Of a DNA stretch of 19,231 bases, positions 1 through 7,179 are shown one piece after another; position 1 is the first letter of the stretch; every line of letters begins with the position of its first letter. Under the pieces are notes generated by a model, which was given only the letters and a program-made list of their open reading frames with translations, made no database searches and had not been told where the DNA came from. This DNA is from Thermoplasmata archaeon. GTDB lineage: Archaea > Thermoplasmatota > Thermoplasmata > Lutacidiplasmatales > UBA184. The stretch covers positions 1 through 19,231 of the forward strand of contig JABEUK010000054.1 in the NCBI GenBank assembly GCA_013044425.1. The letters run 5' to 3'. The translations under genes were made by a program, and so were the position numbers.

Positions 1-24
1 CCCCGCCCCTTCGGGAGCCCGGGG
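1..24. terminator. GC hairpin just past the stop of the 26-817 gene
   Basis: Four C at 1-4 can pair with four G at 21-24, and an inner CCC/GGG stem (7-9 with 13-15) closes on a TTC loop. It lies immediately downstream of the minus-strand stop codon, where a terminator would be expected. The T-tract that would confirm this lies outside the window, so it may be only GC-rich sequence able to fold. Confidence 0.25.
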
Positions 25-25
25 C

Positions 26-817
26 TTACGGCTGCAGGTTCAGCCGGCCGGAAACACCGCCTTGGATATCCGATTGTAGCTGGCTGAGCACACTCTGCGC
101 GTGGGTCCACGCTGGGACGCCGGAGAGCGCGGTCTCTACGCCGGGAGCGACGCCGGTGTGAGCGGCGATGACCAGACCCGCGACACCGACGCTCGCGACG
201 GCGAGGGCTTTCGCGACCACGCCCCCCTTCGCGATGACCGCGCTTGCTTTCGCAGCCCATCCGATCTTGGTGGCGGAAGAGGCCGTTCTCGACTTCGCTC
301 CGCTGGAGAGAATCCCGGTGGCGGTGGCCTTCATGGAGGCCGCGAGCGAGCCGTGCCCCGAGGCTTGAGGGCCGATGGTGGTCGGAGCGAAATGCGTGGC
401 ACTGTGAATCGTGGTCCGACCCACCGTGCGGATGCCGGTCGAGGCCTTGCTCGCCGCCGCGGTCACGTTGAGCCCGATCGAGGCCTGGCCCGCGGTTGCC
501 CCCGCGACGTGCGTGCCCACGAAGGGGGTACCCGCGGATCCTCCGGCAGAGCCCTGAGCGACTGCGTGGGCCCCCGCTCCGGCACGTCCGGTGGTGCTTG
601 CGGAGGCCGCCCCGGACCTAACCGCCGTTGTCGCGCTACGCACGCTCCCCGTGCCCGCTCCCTGGACTCCGGTCGCGGAGGGACCCGAGGTGGTCGTCCC
701 GACGTGCGCCGAAGAGGCGCCAACGCTCGTGGTCCCTCGCGCCGCTTCGCTCGCCCCCAGCTTCGCGCCTTTCGTTGCAATCGTCTCGTGGGCCACCGCG
801 GTTACGTTTGTGTCCAT
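26..817 (-). CDS. Ala/Ser/Thr/Gly-rich low-complexity protein with C-terminal hydrophobic helix, function unknown
   Basis: I do not recognise this 263-residue protein. About 200 residues of Ala, Ser, Thr, Gly and Val with scattered Lys, Arg and His are followed by a hydrophobic segment at roughly 202-223, long enough for one membrane helix, and a 40-residue amphipathic tail. There is no Cys, and between residues about 25 and 227 there is no Asp or Glu. No cleavable signal peptide is visible. Codons end mostly in G or C, as in neighbouring genes, which supports real coding. I place the start at ATG 817 because GGTGA (827-823) sits 5 nt upstream. An in-frame GTG at 826 lies inside that Shine-Dalgarno site and is less likely. 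It could be a tail-anchored surface or DNA-associated protein, but that is a guess. Confidence 0.6.
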   Translation of the reverse strand: MDTNVTAVAHETIATKGAKLGASEAARGTTSVGASSAHVGTTTSGPSATGVQGAGTGSVRSATTAVRSGAASASTTGRAGAGAHAVAQGSAGGSAGTPFVGTHVAGATAGQASIGLNVTAAASKASTGIRTVGRTTIHSATHFAPTTIGPQASGHGSLAASMKATATGILSSGAKSRTASSATKIGWAAKASAVIAKGGVVAKALAVASVGVAGLVIAAHTGVAPGVETALSGVPAWTHAQSVLSQLQSDIQGGVSGRLNLQP

Positions 818-826
818 GGGTTTCAC

Positions 827-1090
827 CGCTCTCCCGATGCGGACCTCGGCTAGTTGTATCTGAGTCCAAGATGGAGGCCGATTCCTTGGACACCTTGCGA
901 GTTCCTTCCAAGGACGATCCCCCTCGCCTCGGGCCGCCCCGGGCGATTCTGCTCCGAGGAGGCCACGTCAGCTACCCAGAACCGGTGGAGCGGGGCGGGA
1001 ACGGGAGCAGCGCCCTAGGATCCGGCCCCCCGGGGGTGATCGGACGCGGGCGGACCCTTCTACCGGTTGAGGGAGTGACACCCCGGACCT
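827..1090. other. Intergenic gap with no gene seen
   Basis: This 264-bp gap separates two minus-strand genes. I see no convincing ORF, tRNA or snoRNA-like box. A weak A/T-rich stretch at 852-862 (minus-strand reading GATACAAC) lies at a plausible distance upstream of the 817 start and may be its TATA element. The rest is GC-rich and featureless. Confidence 0.35.
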
Positions 1091-2578
1091 TCAGATGGGC
1101 TTCCGCACAAGGAACCGCGTGTGCCCACCGTCCTCTTCCGGTACGAACGCCTGCTCGATCGGTTCGAACCCAAGCTCCCCGAGCCACCGCTCGTACGTCA
1201 CGGCGTCGGCATGGCTCCAATACATCGTGGCTTCCGATCCGAGCCAACCGCTCTGGACGCCCGTGTACGCCTCGGCTCCCAGGGTGGCGAGGAAGAACCC
1301 CCTCGGCGCGAGCCAGGAGTAGATCCGCTCGAAGAGCGGGCGTTGCTCGTCCAGCGGTAGATGGATCATGGAATAGAGCGCGACGATCGCCCCGAACGTG
1401 CTCGCGGCGAAGGCGACCTTGGCCATGTCTGCGCGGATGAAGCGGGCGGAAGGTACGAGCGTGCGCGCGCGCTCGATCTGAACGTCGGAGATGTCCACCC
1501 CCGTGACCCGATACCTCGACGCGAGCCGACGGGCGGTCGGGACGCCGCACCCGCATCCAAGGTCGAGCACCTCCGCTCCCGCGCTGACGTGATCGAGGAT
1601 GGGCCGCAGCCACGGTTCGTACTCCGCGGCCGTATGTTGGAACGAGTCCGCGTCGGCGTCGTCCGAACGGTATCGATACGAGACCCGGTCCCATCCGTCT
1701 CGTACGAGTTGTTTGGCACGCGCGCTCGAGGGCGGCGAGGCTGGGTCCCCGCTCGTGTTGGCTTCGCCGGATTGCTCGGCCTCGGGGGCGAGGAGGGCAT
1801 CGAGGACATGGACCCGAGCGTCGGCCCGGCGCGCCGACTCAAGGCGGTACCGGAGTTGATGACGGCGGACCCGCTCGAACTTGAACTCCCACGGCCCCAG
1901 GTGCCCAACCTCCCACAGGACGAGCGCGTCCGGCGGGGCGAGCGGCAGGCTGAGCCGCTCCTGGCCACGAGCGGCCGCCCGGAGCTTCTCGGAGGGGATG
2001 GCCCCGCTCTCCCATGCCAGGAGTCCCCCGACGATCTTGCGGACCATCCCCCACACGAACGAGGGAGCCCTCACCTCGATCCAGATCCCGCGAACGGTGG
2101 CGTGCACTCGGATCGATTCGATCGGCCGGAGGCTTGCCCGATCGACCGGCAGGCCGCGGCCGAACGTGCGCACGTCGACGGTCGAGCCGAGAAGGCGCGC
2201 CCCCTCCTCCAGCCGAGGGATCCGATGCTCGTCCCCGGACAGGTAGTAACGATAGATGCGATGCGTCGCGCTCCGGACGCGGAAGCTCTCGTCGACTCGG
2301 CGGGCCGCGTTGAAGAAGATGTCCTCGGCCGTTCCGTTGAGCGCCCGCAGGAGGGCGGGGCCCGCGAGCGGGCTCGAAACGGTCAACACGTTCCCGCGCG
2401 CGCTGACCCCCGCATCGGTGCGACTCGCGACATCGATGCGGGCGGCGTCGGCGCTCGGCGCGATACCAAGGCGCACGACCCCCGATCGGATCGTCCCTTC
2501 CACCGTACGACGACCGGGCTGACGGGCCCAGCCGTCGAACGCGGCGCCGTCGTACCCGAAGCGGACCAGCCAGCGCGT
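1091..2578 (-). CDS. truA: tRNA pseudouridine synthase TruA fused to a SAM-dependent methyltransferase
   Basis: Two enzymes lie in one frame. The N-terminal half is TruA, which isomerises uridines of the tRNA anticodon arm (positions 38-40 in characterised members). FGYDGAAFDGWARQPG precedes RTDAGVSARGNV, whose Asp (about residue 55) is the family nucleophile. A Pro/Ser-rich linker (about 265-290) leads to a class I methyltransferase with motif I VLDLGCGCG near residue 337 and a post-motif region GVDIS; its substrate is unknown. The start is odd. The first canonical start in frame, GTG at 2503, would remove the conserved TruA N-terminus. Between the in-frame TAA at 2617-2615 and 2503 there is no ATG, GTG or TTG. 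I tentatively start at ACG 2578 because GGTGG (2589-2585) lies 6 nt upstream, giving about 495 residues. It probably shares a transcript with the aminotransferase before it. The two domain calls are firm; the start is not. Confidence 0.85.
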   Translation of the reverse strand, partial: TRWLVRFGYDGAAFDGWARQPGRRTVEGTIRSGVVRLGIAPSADAARIDVASRTDAGVSARGNVLTVSSPLAGPALLRALNGTAEDIFFNAARRVDESFRVRSATHRIYRYYLSGDEHRIPRLEEGARLLGSTVDVRTFGRGLPVDRASLRPIESIRVHATVRGIWIEVRAPSFVWGMVRKIVGGLLAWESGAIPSEKLRAAARGQERLSLPLAPPDALVLWEVGHLGPWEFKFERVRRHQLRYRLESARRADARVHVLDALLAPEAEQSGEANTSGDPASPPSSARAKQLVRDGWDRVSYRYRSDDADADSFQHTAAEYEPWLRPILDHVSAGAEVLDLGCGCGVPTARRLASRYRVTGVDISDVQIERARTLVPSARFIRADMAKVAFAASTFGAIVALYSMIHLPLDEQRPLFERIYSWLAPRGFFLATLGAEAYTGVQSGWLGSEATMYWSHADAVTYERWLGELGFEPIEQAFVPEEDGGHTRFLVRKPI

Positions 2579-2584
2579 CGTGTT

Positions 2585-2589
2585 CCACC
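2585..2589 (-). promoter_or_regulatory. Possible Shine-Dalgarno for the TruA-methyltransferase fusion
   Basis: The minus strand reads GGTGG, then a 6-nt spacer, then ACG at 2578. It partly matches the archaeal anti-Shine-Dalgarno, and the spacing is normal. It is the only hint of where translation begins in this stretch without a canonical start codon. Confidence 0.35.
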
Positions 2590-2614
2590 GGAGCCCGAGC
2601 TGGTTCTTGAGCGC

Positions 2615-3958
2615 TTATGCCGCGGCGGGATCCGCCCGTGCGTCGGCGACCGCTAGGGCACGGTCGAGCACCTCGAGACCGAGGTCGAGTTCTTCTCGGG
2701 TGATGATGAGGGGAGGGCCGATCACGAGGTGCGACACCCAACTGATGCAGTAGACCCCTTCCTTCATCATTGCCTGGCTCACGGCGTCGGCTACCAGGGG
2801 CTTCCCTGCGATCTTGTCGTCCTCGGTGTTGAACGGCGCACGGGTCGCGCGGTTCTTGACCAGTTCCACCGCCGCGAACAGCCCGAGGCCCCGGACCTCT
2901 CCCACCGAGGGATGCCGAGCCTGGAGCTCCCGCAATCGGCCCAATAGATACTCCCCGTCCCGTCGCGATTTCTCGATGAGGCCGAGGCGGCGATACTCCT
3001 CGATGGCCGCGACGGCCGGCGCGAGGGTGAGCGGGTGCGCCTCGTACGTGTGCCCGTGCGGGAAGTAGCGCTCTTGAAAGACGTCGTGGATCACCGACGT
3101 TGTCGCGGTCAATCCGAGGGGCGCGTACGCGCCGGTGATCCCTTTCGCGGTCGTCAGGATGTCCGGGACGACGTTCCAATGGTTGACCGCGAACCACTCC
3201 CCGACGCGGCCCCAGCCGCTCATCACCTCGTCCGCGATCAGAAGCACCTCGTGCTTCCGGGTGATCTCGCGGATGCGGGGGAGGTATTCGGGCACCGGAA
3301 CGATGACACCGTTCGTTCCGACCACGGGCTCCACGATCATCGCCGCGACATCCCCTTCCCGCGTGATCTGTTGGTCCACGTACTCCGCACACTCCACGTT
3401 GCAACCGGGGTACGTGAGCCCGAACGGGCAGCGATAGCAGTAACAATCGGGAGCGAAGACGGTTCCCGGGACCTTCTGGAATCTCTCGATGACCCGACGG
3501 CGGAGCTCGCCGGTCACGGAGATCGAGGCGGCGGTGGCGCCGTGATAGGATCGGAAGCGCGCGATCACCTTCGTGCGGCCGGTTGCAGCCCGTGCGATCT
3601 TCAGCGCGGCCTCGTTCGCTTCCGTTCCCGACGTACTGAAGAAGAACCGGGAAAGCGGCGAGGGTAGCACCTCGAGGAGCGCGGTCGAGGCCCGCGCACG
3701 GATCTCGGTCGACATGCCCGGGGCCACGTACGGCAACGTGCGCGCCTGATCGGCGATCGCCTGGGCGACCCGCTCGTTCCCGTGGCCGAGGTTCGTCGCG
3801 ATCAGCTGGGCCGATAGATCGAGGTACTCCTTACCGGACCGGTCCCAGAACTTGGACCCCAGGGCGCGGACCACGACCACGGGATCCCATCCGCCCTGGC
3901 GTCGCCAGGTGACGTAGTTCGTCTCCCGGACGATTGCGCGTTCCGTTTCGGGGTCCAT
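2615..3958 (-). CDS. Class III PLP aminotransferase with a Cys-rich insert
   Basis: This 447-residue protein is a fold-type I, class III (omega) aminotransferase. It would move an amino group from a terminal-amine or beta-amino substrate to pyruvate or 2-oxoglutarate in the cytosol. Visible landmarks are STSGTEANEAALK (108-120, phosphate binding), SYHGAT (137-142), IADEVMSGWGR with the cofactor-ring Asp at 243, TTAKG with the Schiff-base Lys at 272, and HGHTYEAHP (301-309). A cluster of five Cys at 172, 174, 177, 186 and 190 sits in CYCYRCPFGLTYPGC and its flank and could bind metal or be structural. The closest annotated relatives I recall are beta-alanine/taurine-pyruvate type transaminases, but the substrate cannot be fixed from sequence. 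ATG 3958 has no Shine-Dalgarno and may be leaderless from the shared promoter near 3990. TruA-methyltransferase follows in the same frame. Confidence 0.9.
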   Translation of the reverse strand: MDPETERAIVRETNYVTWRRQGGWDPVVVVRALGSKFWDRSGKEYLDLSAQLIATNLGHGNERVAQAIADQARTLPYVAPGMSTEIRARASTALLEVLPSPLSRFFFSTSGTEANEAALKIARAATGRTKVIARFRSYHGATAASISVTGELRRRVIERFQKVPGTVFAPDCYCYRCPFGLTYPGCNVECAEYVDQQITREGDVAAMIVEPVVGTNGVIVPVPEYLPRIREITRKHEVLLIADEVMSGWGRVGEWFAVNHWNVVPDILTTAKGITGAYAPLGLTATTSVIHDVFQERYFPHGHTYEAHPLTLAPAVAAIEEYRRLGLIEKSRRDGEYLLGRLRELQARHPSVGEVRGLGLFAAVELVKNRATRAPFNTEDDKIAGKPLVADAVSQAMMKEGVYCISWVSHLVIGPPLIITREELDLGLEVLDRALAVADARADPAAA

Positions 3959-3984
3959 CGCTCTCGGCTCGGCGAGCGAGCCTT

Positions 3985-3996
3985 CCCTAATAAGGG
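3985..3996. promoter_or_regulatory. Symmetric TATA-like core between divergent aminotransferases
   Basis: CCCTAATAAGGG is the only A/T-rich core in the 103-bp divergent gap and is nearly symmetric (CCCT/AGGG arms). Read leftward it lies about 30 bp from ATG 3958, which fits a nearly leaderless transcript. Read rightward it would start RNA near 4016, giving a leader of about 45 nt that contains GAGG (4052-4055), 6 nt before ATG 4062. It may serve both genes or be an operator. Confidence 0.4.
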
Positions 3997-4061
3997 CCCA
4001 TCGACGCGCGACCCTCCGTGCATTGATATGCGCAAGGGCGCTGGAGCGCGCGAGGACGTCG

Positions 4062-5573
4062 ATGACCCGCGATGTCGAGTGGTCGAGCTATCGGGACGCC
4101 CCCCGCATCCTCCACGCTCCTCCGGGTCCGCGCTCCCGGGAACTCCTCGCCGAGCAGGCGCGACTCGAGACCGAGGCGGTCTCCTATCCCCGTCACTTTC
4201 CGATCGCGATCGCTTCCGCCCAGGGAGCCACGATCGAGGACGTCGACGGCAACCGGTTCATCGACTGGGTCGCGGGCATCTCGGTCCTCAATCTCGGTCA
4301 CCGCCACCCTCGCCTCGAAGAGGCCCTCCACGCGCAGGCAGGCAAGATCTGGCATGCCCTCGAGCTCCCGACCGAAGCACGGATCGAGTTCTTGCGCGAG
4401 CTCCGGGCCCACCTACCCGGGGCGCTGAAGAATCATGCGAAGATCCTCTTCACGGTCACGGGCGGCGATGCGGTCGAGACGGCCGTTAGCCTCGCCGATT
4501 TCGCGCAGGGACGCACCGGCACCGTCGCCTTTTCCGGGGCGTACCATGGGGTCCACGGCGGAGCGGTCAACCTGACGAGCGGCCGTCGGTACCATCGTAC
4601 GACGTCCTTCCACGGAGGCTCGATCGTTCGAGTTCCGTACCCCGACCCGTACCACCCTGTCCTCGGCGCCGACGCGGGCGCGGCCGGAACGATCCGCTAT
4701 CTGGAGCACCTGGTCACGGACCCGCATTCGGGGATCGACCAGATCTCCTCGGTGTTGGTCGAACCGGTCCTCGGCGAAGGCGGGTACGTGGTCCCGCCCG
4801 CCGACTTCCTTCCCTCCTTGCGGGAGTTCTGCGACCGCCACCACATCCTGCTCATCGCCGACGAAGTGCAGACGGGACTCGGCCGGACCGGACGCTTCTG
4901 GGCCGTGGAACACTCCGGGGTGACCCCGGACATCCTGTGCATCGCGAAGAGCATCGGGGGCGGAATCCCCCTCTCGCTGGTCGCGTACCGCGAGGATCTC
5001 GCTCCCGAGCTCCCTCCCGGATTCCACCTGGGAACCTATCGCGGGAATCCCCTCGCGCTCGCGGTCGGAACCGAGGTCCTCCGCATCCTCGCCGGAACGG
5101 ACGTGATCGAACGGACCCGGACGCGCGGGGCTCGCTTGCTCGAGCGGTTCCGCTCCATTTCCTCGTCCCACCCCGCGATGGGCGACGTGCGCGGTCTCGG
5201 CTTCATGATCGGCACAGAGTTCGTCCGCGATGCCCGCACGCGCTCCCCGTGGACGGAGGGTGCGAAATCGGTACGCGCGGGCATGCTCGGCCGCGGGGTG
5301 CTCATGCACACCGCCGGCTCGTACGATCAAGTGCTGCGGTTCATGGCCCCGCTCACGATCGAGGACGAACTCCTCGAGCGGGGGACCGAGATCTTCGAAC
5401 AGGCGATCGGGGACCTCGACCGGCAGCCTCCTGCGACGGCGTCCACTCCCCCCGAATCGAGCCCGTCACCGCCTCCGGCTCACGCTCGACGTCCGGCCGG
5501 CCCCCTACCTCACCCCACGGCCTCGGGCGCCGCGATCCGGCGGATCAACCGTCGGCGTAGTTCACCGAGATGA
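4062..5573 (+). CDS. Class III PLP aminotransferase (GABA/ornithine/diaminobutyrate type)
   Basis: This 503-residue class III aminotransferase resembles 4-aminobutyrate, ornithine and diaminobutyrate transaminases. Landmarks are VTGGDAVETAV (132-142), GAYHG (159-163), VLVEPVLGEGG (231-241), LIADEVQTGLGRTG with Asp 267, CIAKSIGGG with Schiff-base Lys 296, and HLGTYRGNPLA. In the usual SGxEAxExA motif the Glu is replaced by Asp (GGDAVETA), as I recall in diaminobutyrate-type enzymes. The start is ATG 4062 with GAGG 6 nt upstream; TTG 4023 is possible but adds an unconserved leader. After the catalytic domain (about 450) comes a Pro/Ser/Arg-rich tail of some 50 residues ending in RRINRRRSSPR, unusual for the family. 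Its last 29 bp overlap the convergent aldehyde dehydrogenase gene. Linked genes suggest amine or semialdehyde catabolism; the substrate is unproven. Confidence 0.9.
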   Translation: MTRDVEWSSYRDAPRILHAPPGPRSRELLAEQARLETEAVSYPRHFPIAIASAQGATIEDVDGNRFIDWVAGISVLNLGHRHPRLEEALHAQAGKIWHALELPTEARIEFLRELRAHLPGALKNHAKILFTVTGGDAVETAVSLADFAQGRTGTVAFSGAYHGVHGGAVNLTSGRRYHRTTSFHGGSIVRVPYPDPYHPVLGADAGAAGTIRYLEHLVTDPHSGIDQISSVLVEPVLGEGGYVVPPADFLPSLREFCDRHHILLIADEVQTGLGRTGRFWAVEHSGVTPDILCIAKSIGGGIPLSLVAYREDLAPELPPGFHLGTYRGNPLALAVGTEVLRILAGTDVIERTRTRGARLLERFRSISSSHPAMGDVRGLGFMIGTEFVRDARTRSPWTEGAKSVRAGMLGRGVLMHTAGSYDQVLRFMAPLTIEDELLERGTEIFEQAIGDLDRQPPATASTPPESSPSPPPAHARRPAGPLPHPTASGAAIRRINRRRSSPR

Positions 5574-7032
5574 GCTTGACCTCGGTCATCTCGAGCATCG
5601 CGTCGCGGATCCCTTCGCGGCCGAGCCCGCTCTCCTTCACCCCACCGAAGGGAAGCGCGTCCCAGCGCAAGTTCGTCGGGTCATTGAGGTGAACCGAACC
5701 GGCCCGGATCTGCTTCGCCACGCGGAACGCCCGCGCGAAATCCCGCGTGTAGACGGAGGCCTGGAGCCCGTACGGAGTCGCATTGGCGATCCGAACCGCG
5801 TCCTCGACCTTCTCGAAGCGGAGGATCGGCGCGATCGGACCGAACGGCTCCTGCCGCACGACCTCGGCACCCTCGGGCACCGAGTCGAGCACCGTCGCCT
5901 CGAAGAAGTACCCACCCGGAAAGGCATTCGAGCGTCGGCCGCCCGCCAGGACCGCGGCGTCCCGATGGAGTGCGTCTTCCACCATTCGCTCGACCCGATC
6001 GACCGCGGCCCGGTCGATGAGCGGACCGAGTTCGGTGGTTTCCTCGCTGGCCGGTCCCAGGCGGAGCCCTTCGGCCCGCGTCGCGAGCGCGGCGCCGAAC
6101 CGGTCGGCCACCGCCTCCTGGACGAGGAAGCGCTTGGAGGCCGTGCAGACCTGGCCCGAATAGCCGAACGCGCCTCGCGCGGCGGCGGCGACCGCCACGT
6201 CGAGGGGGGCGTCGTCGAGCACGATGAACGGATCGAGCCCGCCGAGCTCGAGAATCACGCGTTTCGCGTGCCGGCCCGCGGCTTCCGCGAGCTGTTTGCC
6301 GACCTCGGTCGATCCGGTAAAGGTCACCAGGCGCGTGCGGGGGTGCTCGACGAGCGTACTGCCGATCGCGCCCCCTGGTCCAAGGACCACGTTGAACACC
6401 CCGGGCGGTATTCCAGAGGCTTGGAGGTGCTGGGCGAGGCGGAGCGCGGTGAACGGGGCGCTGCTCGTCGGCTTGGCCACCACGGGGTTCCCGGCGGCCA
6501 GCGCAGGCGCGACCTTGTGGCAGAGGAGGTTCAGGGGGAAGTTGAACGGGCCGATCGCGACGACGACCCCCATCGGATCCCGGACGGTGAACAGGAATCG
6601 ACTATCGTTTCCGGCCGGATACTCGTAGGCGTCGGCCGGATAGCTCTCCCCGCCGAGCAGCCGGATCTCCTCGGCCGCGAGCTCGAAGACGCTCGCGGCC
6701 CGGGTGACCTCGACTCGGGCTTCAGCAATCGGCTTGCCGACCTCGAGCGCGATCAGGCGCGCGAGGGGGTCCCGATCGGCGCGAATCCGTTGGGCGATCT
6801 CGCGCAGGATGCGCGCTCGTTGATGGCCGGTGACCGCCGCCCAGCTCTCTTCGGTCGCCGCGGCCGCTTCCACGGCAGCGCGCGCTTCGTCCACGGAAGC
6901 GATCGGCGCCTGCCCGATCGTGCTCCCCGTCGAGGGATCGATCACGGGCCGGTACCCTCCTGCGGCCGGAGCCCTCCACTCGCCCGCGATGAACAGGCGA
7001 CCGTGGCCGTCCGGCGGCATTCCCTCGATCAT
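5545..7032 (-). CDS. NAD(P)-dependent aldehyde dehydrogenase (semialdehyde type)
   Basis: This 495-residue member of the aldehyde dehydrogenase superfamily oxidises an aldehyde to the acid using NAD(P). Landmarks are GPFNFPLN with oxyanion Asn 164, AKPTSSAPF with Lys 187, FTGSTEVGK (238-246, cofactor turn), LELGG with the general base Glu 262, GQVCTASKR with nucleophile Cys 296, EPFGPI, and LPFGGVKESGLGREG near the C-terminus. The length is normal. The ending resembles the archaeal GapN/lactaldehyde/succinate-semialdehyde group. With an epimerase and a DapA-type deaminase nearby, 2-oxoglutarate semialdehyde is a good candidate substrate; succinate or aminoadipate semialdehyde would suit the transaminases equally. 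ATG 7032 lies 9 bp after the small ORF stop, so it should be the last gene of the 8783-5545 operon. ATG 7020 is an alternative start. Confidence 0.92.
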   Translation of the reverse strand: MIEGMPPDGHGRLFIAGEWRAPAAGGYRPVIDPSTGSTIGQAPIASVDEARAAVEAAAATEESWAAVTGHQRARILREIAQRIRADRDPLARLIALEVGKPIAEARVEVTRAASVFELAAEEIRLLGGESYPADAYEYPAGNDSRFLFTVRDPMGVVVAIGPFNFPLNLLCHKVAPALAAGNPVVAKPTSSAPFTALRLAQHLQASGIPPGVFNVVLGPGGAIGSTLVEHPRTRLVTFTGSTEVGKQLAEAAGRHAKRVILELGGLDPFIVLDDAPLDVAVAAAARGAFGYSGQVCTASKRFLVQEAVADRFGAALATRAEGLRLGPASEETTELGPLIDRAAVDRVERMVEDALHRDAAVLAGGRRSNAFPGGYFFEATVLDSVPEGAEVVRQEPFGPIAPILRFEKVEDAVRIANATPYGLQASVYTRDFARAFRVAKQIRAGSVHLNDPTNLRWDALPFGGVKESGLGREGIRDAMLEMTEVKLISVNYADG

Positions 7033-7041
7033 GCGACGTGC

Positions 7042-7179
7042 CTACGGACCGCCGTAGACCGTGTAACGCCATCCCATCCCCGCCGAGCCCGCACCGATGC
7101 TCCTCGGGAGCATGCGATGGGCGAGCCGGTTGACCCGTTTCCCGTCGATGGCCGTGCGGGCAGTCGGGGACGCGGCCAT
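7042..7179 (-). CDS. 45-residue small protein, translationally coupled, unknown
   Basis: A short ORF fills almost the whole gap between the GSA-aminomutase-like gene and the aldehyde dehydrogenase. Its ATG (7179-7177) overlaps the upstream stop as TGATG, and its TAG ends 9 bp before ATG 7032. About 38 of its 44 sense codons after the start end in G or C, like the neighbouring genes, which favours real coding over chance. The product starts MAASPTARTAIDGKR, is basic and Gly/Arg-rich in the middle, and ends WRYTVYGGP. It has no membrane helix, Cys pair or recognised motif. No Shine-Dalgarno precedes it, so translation would depend on termination-reinitiation. I do not know its function. A chance ORF acting only as a translational bridge to the downstream gene is the main alternative. 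Confidence 0.5.
   Translation of the reverse strand: MAASPTARTAIDGKRVNRLAHRMLPRSIGAGSAGMGWRYTVYGGP

Noticed and set aside
1361..2656. 431-codon plus-strand open frame antisense to TruA-methyltransferase
   Set aside because: No recognisable domain; composition typical of a shadow frame. The minus strand encodes complete TruA and methyltransferase motifs.
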